A stretch of 33,036 nt of DNA from an uncultured Eubacteriales bacterium. GTDB lineage: Bacteria; Bacillota; Clostridia; Lachnospirales; CAG-274. The notes under the pieces were generated by a model, which saw only the letters and a program-made list of their open reading frames with translations, was not told where the DNA came from and did no database searches. Position numbers and translations under genes: made by a program. Positions 1 to 7,910 of the stretch are shown piece by piece (positions within the stretch are counted from its first letter, which is position 1; each line of letters begins with the position of its first letter). The stretch lies in NCBI GenBank assembly GCA_905201505.1, contig CAJKOJ010000017.1, positions 1 to 33,036 of the forward strand. The letters run 5' to 3'.

Positions 1-54
1 TCATCTGCACATTGTTTTAGATATTTAACCTGTCTACTTGACAGGGGGCATATC
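1..54. mobile_element. Possible outer end of an insertion sequence
   Basis: Read on the minus strand, this stretch begins TGATATGCCCCCTG and continues into TCAAGTAGACAGG. It holds a 6-bp dyad, CCTGTC (29-34) and GACAGG (40-45). A TG...CA terminus with such a sequence resembles the ends of IS3-type elements, which is a recollection and not a database match. No transposase lies inside the window, so if this is an IS end the element lies to the left. It could equally be an unrelated intergenic hairpin. Confidence 0.25.
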
Positions 55-84
55 ATATTTATATACCGTCGGCTTTTATTTTGC

Positions 85-122
85 AAAAAAATCAGCATAC
101 CCATTTAACAACAGGTATGCCG
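85..122 (-). terminator. Rho-independent terminator of the MATE operon
   Basis: On the minus strand GGTATGC-type arms (114-120 and 95-101) pair around a short loop and are followed by a run of seven T residues (85-91 on plus). It sits 25 bp beyond the MATE stop codon, where transcription of the MarR-kinase-MATE operon should end. Confidence 0.75.
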
Positions 123-146
123 TTTTTTTATTTATTACTTATTTAA

Positions 147-1556
147 TTATGCACCCATAGGTTTAATAACCTTTTTATACATATACCTGAATGAAAATAC
201 ACAAAGAGTGATTGAAAGTGCCTCTGCAATAAGGAATGCAAACCATACTAAACTAACCCTCTCAGTAAGAGATAAAAGGAATGCAACAGGCACAAGTACC
301 ACCAGCTGTCTTAAGAAAGATACTATCATTGAGAGCATACCGTTTCCAAGAGCCTGGAAAACTGACAAACTTATTATACAAAAGCTTGCCACTGGGAAGC
401 TCAAACTTATAATTCTTAATGCCGGAATACCCATTGTCAGTATATGTTCAAAATTGCTTTCATTTGCAAAGAGCATAAGCAGCTTATCAGGTACGCTCTG
501 GAATACAACAGCACCTACTGTCAGCAGTACAAATGCGTAACAAACGCTTAATTTCACAGTCTTAATAAGCCTGTCCTTATTTTTTGCTCCAAGACAAAAC
601 GCTACTATTGGAACCATACCGTTGTTAAGACCAAACACAGGCATAAATATAAAGCTTTGCAGTTTAAAATAAATACCAAATATTGCAATTGCATTATCCC
701 TTGCCTCTGTCAGACTTAATGCCGTATCAATAATATTCATATGAGAAAAAATTGTGTTTACACCAAGCACCATTACAGAGCCTATTGACTGCATTATAAT
801 AGACGGAACACCAATGTAAAGTATTTTCCCCATAGTATGTCCGCTGGGCTTAAAGCCTTTTATCTTATTCAAATGTATTTCCTTATTAAACTTTACATTA
901 AATAATACCGCCATACCGCCTGCGGCACACTGACCGATTACAGTAGCAAGAGCGGCACCTGCCATTCCCATTCTTGGAGCACCCAACAAACCAAATATTA
1001 AAATTGGGTCCAATATAAGATTAATAACTGCACCTGTCATCTGTGTGTACATTGAAAATATGGTTTTTCCGGTTGACTGCAGCATTCTTTCAAAGCAGAA
1101 CTGTGCAAACATACCAATACTCATACAACATACAATCTTTAAATAAATTGTGCCCTCTTCAAATATCTCCTGTGAACTGGCCTGAGCTCTCATAAAAGGC
1201 TCAGCAGCAAAAAGACCTACAACAAGAAAAACAACATAACAAGCGGCATACAAAACTATACCGTTAAGGGCTGTTCTGTTTACACCTTCCTGGTCCTTAG
1301 CACCCAGATACCTTGACAAGATAGCATTCATACCAACACCTATTCCCGAGCCTCCTGCAATCATCAAAGTCTGAAGAGGAAACACAAGAGAAATTGCAGT
1401 CATACAAGAAGCACTGTATTTAGCCACAAAAATGCTGTCTACTATATTGTATAAAGCCTGCACAAGCATTGAAATCATCATAGGCAATGCCATAGATATA
1501 AGCAGCTTATTTACAGGCATTGAAGCCATTTTATTTTCCTTCATAGCAGCCTCCAT
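147..1556 (-). CDS. MATE family multidrug/metabolite efflux transporter
   Basis: The 469-residue protein has the size and about twelve hydrophobic segments of MATE antiporters (NorM/MepA/DinF group), which export organic cations or metabolites using an Na+ or H+ gradient. The N-terminus (PVNKLLISMALPMMISML, then NIVDSIFVAKYS) and the repeat-like second half starting near residue 240 (LYIGVPSIIMQSIGSVM) match the two six-helix bundles. It is the last gene of a MarR-kinase-MATE operon; its start codon abuts the kinase stop codon, which suggests translational coupling. The MarR regulator upstream makes ligand-inducible efflux likely. The substrate cannot be read from the sequence. Confidence 0.93.
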   Translation of the reverse strand: MEAAMKENKMASMPVNKLLISMALPMMISMLVQALYNIVDSIFVAKYSASCMTAISLVFPLQTLMIAGGSGIGVGMNAILSRYLGAKDQEGVNRTALNGIVLYAACYVVFLVVGLFAAEPFMRAQASSQEIFEEGTIYLKIVCCMSIGMFAQFCFERMLQSTGKTIFSMYTQMTGAVINLILDPILIFGLLGAPRMGMAGAALATVIGQCAAGGMAVLFNVKFNKEIHLNKIKGFKPSGHTMGKILYIGVPSIIMQSIGSVMVLGVNTIFSHMNIIDTALSLTEARDNAIAIFGIYFKLQSFIFMPVFGLNNGMVPIVAFCLGAKNKDRLIKTVKLSVCYAFVLLTVGAVVFQSVPDKLLMLFANESNFEHILTMGIPALRIISLSFPVASFCIISLSVFQALGNGMLSMIVSFLRQLVVLVPVAFLLSLTERVSLVWFAFLIAEALSITLCVFSFRYMYKKVIKPMGA

Positions 1557-2155
1557 CAGCTTTCACCTCCAAACAAAGCACAAACCATAGCTGCAAGCAT
1601 ATTAACTGTGTTTTCTATTCCCACAGAACTGTCAATCATCATATGATAATTGCACCTTTCTCCCCATTTTTTCGGAGTAAAGTAGTTGTAATAGTCTGCC
1701 CTTTTTTTATCCATTTTCTTAACATAGCTTTCATAGTTATTTGCTATATCGTGATAAAGAGATTTGGTTCTCTCTATTCTCGCCTCCATAGGTGCATATA
1801 TAAATATGTTAAACAAATTCTTGTAGTCTCTCAAAACATAATCTGCACATCTGCTTACAATTACGCAGGATTCTTTTTCAGCCAGCTCTTTTATAACTCT
1901 TGACTGAGCCAAAAATATCTCATCATTTAAAGGAATGGCTTGAGTTGACATAAAAGCATTATATAAAAAGCTGGAGGTTTTTGTACCGTCAAGCTTTGAT
2001 ACAGCCTCAATACTCAGTCCGCTTTCTTTTGAAATAAGCTCAATTATTTCATCATCATAAAATTTTATTCCCAGCCTCTCAGCGACAGCCTGACCTATAA
2101 CCCGTCCGCCTGAGCCGTATTCTCTTCCTATAGTAATTACAAATTTATTATCCAT
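1556..2155 (-). CDS. Cytidylate kinase-like family protein (paralogue 1)
   Basis: This 199-residue protein opens with ITIGREYGSGGRVIGQAVA, the P-loop-like glycine-rich start typical of the cytidylate-kinase-like family (AAA_26-type P-loop kinases). The family shares the nucleotide-kinase fold but is not the housekeeping Cmk, and its substrate is mostly unknown. A conserved CVIVSRCADYVLRDY block lies in the middle. The gene follows marR by 11 bp and overlaps the MATE start. A second copy (22900-23490) has the same motifs, here GREYGSGGR versus SREFGSGGR there. A role alongside an efflux pump is inferred only from the operon. Confidence 0.88.
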   Translation of the reverse strand: MDNKFVITIGREYGSGGRVIGQAVAERLGIKFYDDEIIELISKESGLSIEAVSKLDGTKTSSFLYNAFMSTQAIPLNDEIFLAQSRVIKELAEKESCVIVSRCADYVLRDYKNLFNIFIYAPMEARIERTKSLYHDIANNYESYVKKMDKKRADYYNYFTPKKWGERCNYHMMIDSSVGIENTVNMLAAMVCALFGGES

Positions 2156-2166
2156 TTTACTTCCTC

Positions 2167-2592
2167 CTAAGTTCTATCAACAACTTCAGCTATCTTAAAC
2201 AAAACTTTGTAAAAAATTTCAAGATCATCTTCTGATATTTCAGCCAAAAGCTTTTTTTCAAAATTTCTGATAAGCCTTGTAGCTTCTTCAACCATTTTTT
2301 CTCCATCAGCAGTTGTTGATATTTTTTTAAGCCGTGCATCATGCGAAACAGAGCTTCTTACAATATACCCCTTTTCCTCAAGATGAGACAGTATGGCAGA
2401 AACGCTTGAACGTCTTATTCCAAATTCTTCTTCAATATCTCTTTGGAACACATCTTTGCCGCTGTTTTTAATCATATAAAGCATAACGGCAAACTGTGAA
2501 TGGGTAAGACTGCATTGATTTACAATCTGATCTATCCTTCTGCATAATTTATTTGATACCAGGTGAAGCTCTTTTCCTATTTTTCTTTCCAT
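2167..2592 (-). CDS. MarR family transcriptional regulator
   Basis: The 141-residue protein has the MarR winged-helix layout: an N-terminal dimerisation helix, recognition region VFQRDIEEEFGIRRSSVSAILSHLEEKGYIVRSS at about 49-82, and wing region SVSHDARLKKISTTADGE. It is the first gene of an operon with a cytidylate-kinase-like gene and a MATE pump. A GGGAG ribosome binding site lies about 8 bases before the ATG. The promoter -10 box is covered by a perfect 13-bp dyad (2605-2632), so autorepression with ligand release is the likely control. The ligand is unknown. Confidence 0.93.
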   Translation of the reverse strand: MERKIGKELHLVSNKLCRRIDQIVNQCSLTHSQFAVMLYMIKNSGKDVFQRDIEEEFGIRRSSVSAILSHLEEKGYIVRSSVSHDARLKKISTTADGEKMVEEATRLIRNFEKKLLAEISEDDLEIFYKVLFKIAEVVDRT

Positions 2593-2604
2593 ATAAGTAC
2601 TCCC

Positions 2605-2654
2605 TTAAAATGTTAGCCAGCTAACATTTTAACAGCAATAAGACTTTTTGTCAA
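2605..2654 (-). promoter_or_regulatory. marR operon promoter with overlapping MarR operator
   Basis: On the minus strand TTGACA (plus 2649-2654) and TAAAAT (plus 2626-2631) are separated by exactly 17 bp. A perfect inverted repeat with 13-base arms TTAAAATGTTAGC and GCTAACATTTTAA (2605-2617 and 2620-2632, 2-bp centre) covers the -10 box and the start region. The geometry is that of a steric-block operator. That the adjacent MarR protein binds it is inferred. Confidence 0.85.
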
Positions 2655-2682
2655 TAACTTTAAATAAAATAAAAAATACATC

Positions 2683-2711
2683 TGTTAAATTTTCCTAAAA
2701 TGTGATATACT
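2683..2711 (+). promoter_or_regulatory. Putative hisC promoter (extended -10)
   Basis: TATACT (2706-2711) is preceded by TGA, giving an extended -10. A weak -35 TGTTAA (2683-2688) lies 17 bp upstream. It is 75 bp before the chosen hisC start and diverges from the marR promoter. Confidence 0.55.
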
Positions 2712-2786
2712 GTTTTAAATCAGATAAATACTATAATGCAGTGTTTTGAAAATTACTGCTTTACAATTGATTATGAGGTGACAAAA

Positions 2787-3842
2787 ATGCAGAAATGGAA
2801 AGAAAATATACGTGCAATTGAACCCTATGTACCCGGTGAACAGCCGCAGAATAAAGACGTTATTAAACTTAATACCAACGAAAGTCCCTACAGACCTTCA
2901 CCTGCAATTGACAAGGCTATTGCAGATTATAATAAAAGTGATTTAAGACTTTACCCAAGTTTTGTATGCAGTGACTTAAAGTCAGCTTTAATGGAAAACT
3001 ACCCTGTTAAAGAAAATGAGATTTTTTTAGGCAATGGCTCAGATGAAGTACTTGCTCTTTGCTTTATGACCTTTTTTAATTCACAAAAACCTGTGCTTTT
3101 CCCTGACATAACTTATTCATTTTATGACGTGTGGTGCAGTCTTTACAATATACCATATAAAAAAATACCTCTTGATGACAATTTCCGTATTGTAAAAGAG
3201 GATTACAATATAGAAAACGGAGGTATTGTAATAGCAAACCCCAATGCCCCCACTTCAATATATATGGAGCTTGACGCCATTGAAAACATTATAAAAAACA
3301 ACCGTGATTCAATTGTAATAATAGATGAAGCTTACATAGACTTCGGCGGCAAAAGTGCTGTCAGCCTTATACACAAGTATGATAATCTTGCCGTAGTACA
3401 GACTTATTCAAAGTCAAGAGCACTTGCAGGCATAAGAGTTGGCTATGCTATGGCAAACAGCGAACTTATTAATGCTCTTGAAGCAGTTAAAAACAGCTTT
3501 AACAGCTATACCCTTAACTCTCTTTCACAAGTAATTGCAGCTGCTTCTGCAAGAGACAAGAACTATTTTAATGAGTGTGTTAAAAATATTATTGACACAA
3601 GAAAATGGACAGTTAATGAACTTTCAAAACTGGGTTTTAAAACACTTCCAAGTAAAGCAAACTTTATATTTACAACTAATCCTGAAATAAGTGCAGAAAA
3701 ACTTTTTAACTTTTTAAAAAGCAAAAATATTTTTGTCAGATATTTTAGTAAGCCAAGAATAAGTGAATATTTAAGAATAACAATCGGTACACCGGAACAA
3801 ATGGAAGCATTGGTAAAATCAATACAGGAGATATGTAAATGA
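2787..3842 (+). CDS. hisC: Histidinol-phosphate aminotransferase-like PLP enzyme
   Basis: A class I/II PLP aminotransferase of the HisC type, which exchanges the amino group of histidinol phosphate with 2-oxoglutarate. Visible family marks are LNTNESPYRPSP (substrate loop), DEAYIDFGG with the PLP-contacting Asp and Tyr, and SKSRALAGIRVGY with the PLP-binding lysine (residue 209 from this start) and the phosphate-binding arginine. An upstream in-frame ATG at 2736 would add 17 residues, but GAGGTG six bases before 2787 decides the start, giving 351 residues, normal for HisC. No other his genes are nearby. The stop overlaps the next gene as ATGA, so it is cotranscribed with a secreted transglutaminase-like gene. 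A related transaminase or CobD-like decarboxylase activity cannot be excluded. Confidence 0.82.
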   Translation: MQKWKENIRAIEPYVPGEQPQNKDVIKLNTNESPYRPSPAIDKAIADYNKSDLRLYPSFVCSDLKSALMENYPVKENEIFLGNGSDEVLALCFMTFFNSQKPVLFPDITYSFYDVWCSLYNIPYKKIPLDDNFRIVKEDYNIENGGIVIANPNAPTSIYMELDAIENIIKNNRDSIVIIDEAYIDFGGKSAVSLIHKYDNLAVVQTYSKSRALAGIRVGYAMANSELINALEAVKNSFNSYTLNSLSQVIAAASARDKNYFNECVKNIIDTRKWTVNELSKLGFKTLPSKANFIFTTNPEISAEKLFNFLKSKNIFVRYFSKPRISEYLRITIGTPEQMEALVKSIQEICK

Positions 3843-5122
3843 AAAAACTAATACTTACACTTATTATTTGCGTACTTTTTACACTGCCTGTATACGCCAA
3901 TAACAGAAGTACTGCTGAGCTCTTTTATTCTGGAGAAAAGGTTGGTTTTATGGATTTGTTCTATGAAACTGCGGGAAAAAGCAATGAAATAAGTTTTTTC
4001 AGTAACTCCCCCGCAAAGTCAGAGCTTTATTATGACCAGCTTACAGACTGTGAAAAAAATATATACAATTACATTGAAACAAATATTAACTCTACAATGA
4101 ACGGAACGGAAAGTTTACAGCTGGATTTTAATTTCTATATTGATGCAGGTCTTTCAAATGATCAATTTTTGGCTGCTGCCGTAAGCAAGTTTGAAAGTGA
4201 GAACAATATTGATTTGGTAACTGCCGTAACAAGACCGACCTATGCCCTTTTATATCTTGATAAACCCGAATACTTTTGGATTGACCTTAACAAACAGGCA
4301 ATTCAATATTGGGCAAGATACAATCGCAGCAGCGGTTATACTACATTCAGCATTGAATTCAGTTTAAAAAGCAATTATACAAATTACTATCCGAACTGCT
4401 ATACAAGCTCAGAACAAGTAATTACAGATTATAACAATATGCTTGATATAGCTTATGAAATTGTTTCAAACATTCCAAAAGACAGTACAGACTGGGGAAA
4501 AGTAAATTATTTTACAAATTGGCTTAATGACAATGCAGATTATAACTACTCTTCAAATGCAACTGCTATGCAGTATCTTCCCACATCAGCTTTTCTCTAT
4601 GGCAGGGATACTGTCAACGCTCCTGTTTGTGAAGGATTTGCTGAGGCCCTTAAAATACTATGTAACTTATCAGATGTAAAATGTATGTGCGTTGAAGCAA
4701 TATATGAACTTAACGGTTCAATGACAGGGCACAAATGGAACCTTATTAATATAGACGGCAGCTTTTACCACTGCGACCCTACTTGGTTTGATAATTATAA
4801 CAACATTAATTCATATAAATTTTTGTTTACAGGCTCAGTAAATATGGCTAAGTATGACACAGGACTTAATCATACAATAGCATATCAGCGGGCTTTTACC
4901 GCCCCATATATATCCGAAAGTGACTATCTTTCAGACTTTGGCATAAACAGCTATACTCTGCTTAATACAGACGGAAATAAAACAATAAATAAAGCTGATA
5001 TTGCCAAACTTTTAAGAATAATAAGCGGCATAGACAAGAATAACGCAAATGATATTAACGGTGACGGCAAAAAGGACATAAACGATGTCATCAAAATGCA
5101 GAAACTTATGTTTAAACAGTAA
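3839..5122 (+). CDS. Secreted transglutaminase-like protein with C-terminal dockerin
   Basis: The 427-residue protein starts with a signal peptide (MKKLILTLIICVLFTLPVYA, cleavage near 20). The transglutaminase-like core at about 205-320 carries the Cys-His-Asp set: Cys264 in APVCEGFAEAL, His298 in GHKWNLI, Asp313 in YHCDPTWFD. Such bacterial domains act as amide-handling cysteine peptidases or transferases in the cell envelope. Residues 376-427 form a type I dockerin: two calcium-loop repeats, N376-D378-N380-N384-D387 and D405-N407-D409-D413-D416, each followed by a helix. A dockerin predicts docking to a cohesin-bearing scaffold or surface protein. The start overlaps the hisC stop by 4 bases. 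The dockerin helices are short, so binding ability is uncertain. Confidence 0.85.
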   Translation: MKKLILTLIICVLFTLPVYANNRSTAELFYSGEKVGFMDLFYETAGKSNEISFFSNSPAKSELYYDQLTDCEKNIYNYIETNINSTMNGTESLQLDFNFYIDAGLSNDQFLAAAVSKFESENNIDLVTAVTRPTYALLYLDKPEYFWIDLNKQAIQYWARYNRSSGYTTFSIEFSLKSNYTNYYPNCYTSSEQVITDYNNMLDIAYEIVSNIPKDSTDWGKVNYFTNWLNDNADYNYSSNATAMQYLPTSAFLYGRDTVNAPVCEGFAEALKILCNLSDVKCMCVEAIYELNGSMTGHKWNLINIDGSFYHCDPTWFDNYNNINSYKFLFTGSVNMAKYDTGLNHTIAYQRAFTAPYISESDYLSDFGINSYTLLNTDGNKTINKADIAKLLRIISGIDKNNANDINGDGKKDINDVIKMQKLMFKQ

Positions 5123-5159
5123 AGCAAAAAGAACAAAGCAAACAAAAAAAGATTAAAAT

Positions 5160-5209
5160 GCTTTCTTGTTGAAAACACAGCTTTTCAACAAGAAAGCTGT
5201 GTTTTTGTT
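5160..5209 (+). terminator. Terminator with two mutually exclusive hairpins
   Basis: One perfect 16-bp stem uses 5160-5175 and 5182-5197. A second perfect 13-bp stem (AAAACACAGCTTT with AAAGCTGTGTTTT) uses 5172-5184 and 5193-5205. They share bases, so only one can form. The second is followed directly by TTTTT/GTTTT and is the classical terminator for the plus-strand hisC-transglutaminase operon. Confidence 0.8.
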
Positions 5210-5250
5210 TTATTATTATATGTTTTCTTTTTGAAAAGTTATATTTTCAA

Positions 5251-5300
5251 TATAAAAAATGGAAAAGTAAATATAATATTTACTTTTCCATTTTTATATT
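5251..5300. terminator. Long AT-rich dyad, probably bidirectional terminator
   Basis: GGAAAAGTAAATAT (5261-5274) is repeated inverted at 5276-5289, and the flanking A-rich and T-rich runs extend the stem to about 24 bp. It lies between the convergent dockerin gene and the M29 peptidase gene and has T runs in both directions. Confidence 0.7.
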
Positions 5301-5313
5301 ACAAAAGATTTTT

Positions 5314-6423
5314 TTACATTAAATTTTCAGGATTTAAACACTTTAATTCATCAAGAACAAACAAACCGTCTTTTCTTATTAAAACATCGTCAAAGTAAAT
5401 TTCTCCGCCGCCGTATTCTTCTGTCTGAATAAGAACCAAATCCCAATGAATTGCACTTCTGTTGCCATTGTCTGCGTCTTCATAGGCATTACCCGGAGTA
5501 AAGTGAATTGAACCCCTTATCTTTTCATCAAAGAGAATATTTTTCATTGCCTTTGTTATATAAGGATTTACACCAATAGCAAATTCACCTACAAATCTTG
5601 CTCCCTCATCTGTGTCAAATACCTTATTTACTCTCTCAGTATCATTGGCAGTTGCCTCTACAATTTTGCCGTTTTCAAACTTCAGCTTTACATCAGTATA
5701 TGTCACACCCTGATATTCAGTAGGAGTATTATAAGCAATTGTGCCGTTTACACTGTCCTTTACAGGTGCAGTATATACTTCACCGTCAGGTATATTCATT
5801 TCACCTGCACACTTTATTGCAGGTATATCCTTTATACTAAAGCTAATATCTGTATCTTTGCCGACTATTCTCACTTTGTCAGTCTTATTCATAAGATCCA
5901 CAAGATTATCCATAGCCTTACTCATTTTGCTGTAGTCAAGATTGCACACCTTAAAATAAAAGTCCTCAAAAGCATCAAGACTTGTGCCGGCAGACTGTGC
6001 TAAAGAATTGTTAGGGTATCTCAGCACAACCCATTTAGTCTTTAATCTTGTTTCAAGTATAGCATTATCATAGCACTTAGACCATATAGTTTGCTTTTCA
6101 CCGGGAACATCAGCAAGTTCTGACGTATTGTCATTACAGCCAATACCTATATAAGCGTCAAATAAAGCCATTCTTGCATTGTCAATTTCCTTTATTTCCT
6201 CAAACTGTTCTTCACTGCATCCAATTAAAAGCTCTCTCTGAATAATATTGGACTTAATATCCACAAAAGGATATGCTCCTACCTTGTATATTTCTCTTAT
6301 AAGAGCCTTAACAAGGGGAAAAGCAGAAGTACCGTTACAATTAATAAGTACTCTTTCTCCTTTTTCAACATGACAGCTATAGTTTATAAGATTTTGTGCA
6401 AGCTGTTCAAATCTGCTATCCAT
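5314..6423 (-). CDS. Aminopeptidase, peptidase family M29
   Basis: The 369-residue protein matches the M29 (AmpS/AmpT/PepS) metallo-aminopeptidases, cytosolic enzymes removing N-terminal residues from peptides with a two-metal centre. Visible family blocks are KGERVLINCNG near the N-terminus, AGEMNIPDGEVYTAPVKDSVNG (metal-ligand glutamate region), GEFAIGVNPY, and the C-terminal metal-binding region with GSIHFTPGNAYEDADN and SAIHWDLVLI. The length is a little under the usual 400-410 residues, the shortfall lying in the N-terminal half. An AGAGGT ribosome binding site precedes the ATG. It follows the ECF S-component gene by 46 bp with no visible promoter, so it is probably cotranscribed. Confidence 0.9.
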   Translation of the reverse strand: MDSRFEQLAQNLINYSCHVEKGERVLINCNGTSAFPLVKALIREIYKVGAYPFVDIKSNIIQRELLIGCSEEQFEEIKEIDNARMALFDAYIGIGCNDNTSELADVPGEKQTIWSKCYDNAILETRLKTKWVVLRYPNNSLAQSAGTSLDAFEDFYFKVCNLDYSKMSKAMDNLVDLMNKTDKVRIVGKDTDISFSIKDIPAIKCAGEMNIPDGEVYTAPVKDSVNGTIAYNTPTEYQGVTYTDVKLKFENGKIVEATANDTERVNKVFDTDEGARFVGEFAIGVNPYITKAMKNILFDEKIRGSIHFTPGNAYEDADNGNRSAIHWDLVLIQTEEYGGGEIYFDDVLIRKDGLFVLDELKCLNPENLM

Positions 6424-6469
6424 ACTCTATTACCTCTTTCCATTGTTTTAAAATAGTTTAACCGATTTA

Positions 6470-6967
6470 TTAAATATAATTCTTAATTTTAGCTTTATTT
6501 AATGCACAGCCAAGTACAATAAATATTATTAAGCTTCCTCCTGCCTGAATACAGTTTGAAACAACAGAGCCTGCTGCAGCACCTGCACCGTACATAATTA
6601 CTTCGCATATAAAATAGCCTGCAACCATCCAAACTAGACCGGTAACAGCAGCAGCTATTTTTCTAATTTTAAAGAAACCGTCAACGCTGCCTGCTATCTG
6701 TGCTACCATAAGACCTTCAATACCTTTTACAAAAAGGGTAACAGGCACATAATTAGTATAACCTAACAAAAGGTCAGCCAGGGCAGAACCTATACCGCCT
6801 GCTGCAAGTCCGTAAGGACCCCCGAAGAATACTGCAGCAATAAGTATAATACTGTCACCTACATTAATATAACCGCTCGTTGCCGGAATAGGTATATGTA
6901 TACACATTGTTGCAACACAAGTCAGTGCAATAAGCAAACCCATAATACATAATTTTTTAGCATTCAT
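6470..6967 (-). CDS. ECF transporter S component (substrate-binding membrane protein)
   Basis: A 165-residue membrane protein with about five to six hydrophobic helices. The blocks ALTCVATMCIHIPIPATSGYINVGDSIILIAA and FFGGPYGLAAGGIGSALADLLLGY are typical of the DUF1393/ECF-ribofla-type S components, which capture a vitamin or vitamin precursor and dock to a shared EcfAAT module. That module is not in the window, so this would be a group II (dispersed) S component. No known vitamin riboswitch is evident upstream. The substrate (thiamin precursor, riboflavin, pantothenate and others are known for relatives) cannot be assigned. Confidence 0.88.
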   Translation of the reverse strand: MNAKKLCIMGLLIALTCVATMCIHIPIPATSGYINVGDSIILIAAVFFGGPYGLAAGGIGSALADLLLGYTNYVPVTLFVKGIEGLMVAQIAGSVDGFFKIRKIAAAVTGLVWMVAGYFICEVIMYGAGAAAGSVVSNCIQAGGSLIIFIVLGCALNKAKIKNYI

Positions 6968-6997
6968 TTTCTTATCCTCCTTAAAAAAACTGTTTAC

Positions 6998-7026
6998 ATT
7001 TTATCACATTTATATGTAAATTTCAA
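6998..7026 (-). promoter_or_regulatory. Promoter of the ECF S component-aminopeptidase operon
   Basis: On the minus strand TTGAAA (plus 7021-7026) and TAAAAT (plus 6998-7003) are 17 bp apart. A TG dinucleotide one base before the -10 makes it an extended -10 promoter. Confidence 0.7.
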
Positions 7027-7189
7027 CCAATATCCAAATAAAAACGCCTGTGCAAAAAATTATTGCCGAACAAGCACAGTTATTTTTTACATACAAAATT
7101 GAAATCCTTATATTAAAAATAAAACAGCTTTCAAGAAACAAGAAAAATCTTTAATAACTTATGTCCATAAATTTGCCTGTTTTTATTAT

Positions 7190-7899
7190 TTAATTTCTAT
7201 CTTTAATTTTTTGTCTCAGCCAATCACACATAAAGTCTGATTGCTCATCTGTATGAAACCAATGCTCCCCATTCTTCATTATAGTAATGCCACAGTTAAA
7301 TTTATCAGCAAATTGTTTTACTGTATCATAGTCAATAAGCGTATATTCTCCCCATACAAAATATTTGTATAAATATTCCATTTCTCAATAGGGTGATTTT
7401 GCACATATTCCCAATAGTCCCAAGAAAGCGTTTGACCAAAGGAAGTTTTGATGAAACGCTCCTGCTTCAATTGAGCCTTAGAAACATTTGCCCGGCTCAT
7501 CATTTTTAATATGAGCAGCTTCATATCAATAACAGGGGAAACAAACAGACATTGGTTTAATTCTTTATTGCCAAAACTCAGCATACTAAACCATACACCT
7601 ATACTGTTTGCAAATAAGGAAATTTGTCTCCAATGATTTTTGGCAAACTCCATAACTGATTTTAATTCCGTCACAATATGCCATGGGTCAAAAGAAATTG
7701 CTTCTCTTCTCTCCCCGTGTTCATGTAAGTCCACACTTAAAACCTGATAGCCATATTTGCAGATAACTTTTGCAATATTATATGCTTCTTCCTTATTTCC
7801 TCCCTGACCATGAATATATAAATAAAGATTTTCCGATGGTTCTCCCCAAAGGACTGCAGGTATAATATTAATTTTAAATTTTTTCTTTGTAATACTCAT
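7190..7899 (-). pseudogene. Alpha/beta hydrolase, broken by a 1-base frameshift
   Basis: The first frame (ATG at 7899, AAGGTG 7 bases before it) encodes an alpha/beta hydrolase: YIHGQGGNKEEA (oxyanion-hole region) and the nucleophile elbow FANSIGVWFS. It runs off frame after ILYGEN and stops at 7318. The second frame continues as TLIDYDTVKQFADKF and NGEHWFHTDEQ to 7190. Restoring one base in GAGAATATACG (plus 7341-7350) would rejoin the frames as YGEN-DTLIDYD and return the catalytic Asp and His. The serine is thus separated from its acid and histidine, so the product should be inactive unless the shift is a base-call error. It follows the acetyltransferase gene by 11 bp. Confidence 0.85.
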
Positions 7900-7910
7900 T
7901 TTCAAACACC

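Noticed and set aside
208..540. Open frame of 110 codons on plus
   Set aside because: It lies wholly antisense inside the MATE gene, has no ribosome binding site and no recognisable motif.
6968..7189. Vitamin riboswitch before the ECF S component
   Set aside because: The transcript from the 6998-7026 promoter has a leader of only about 25-30 bases, too short for an aptamer. A CTGTGC/GCACAG hairpin at 7048-7079 lies upstream of the promoter.
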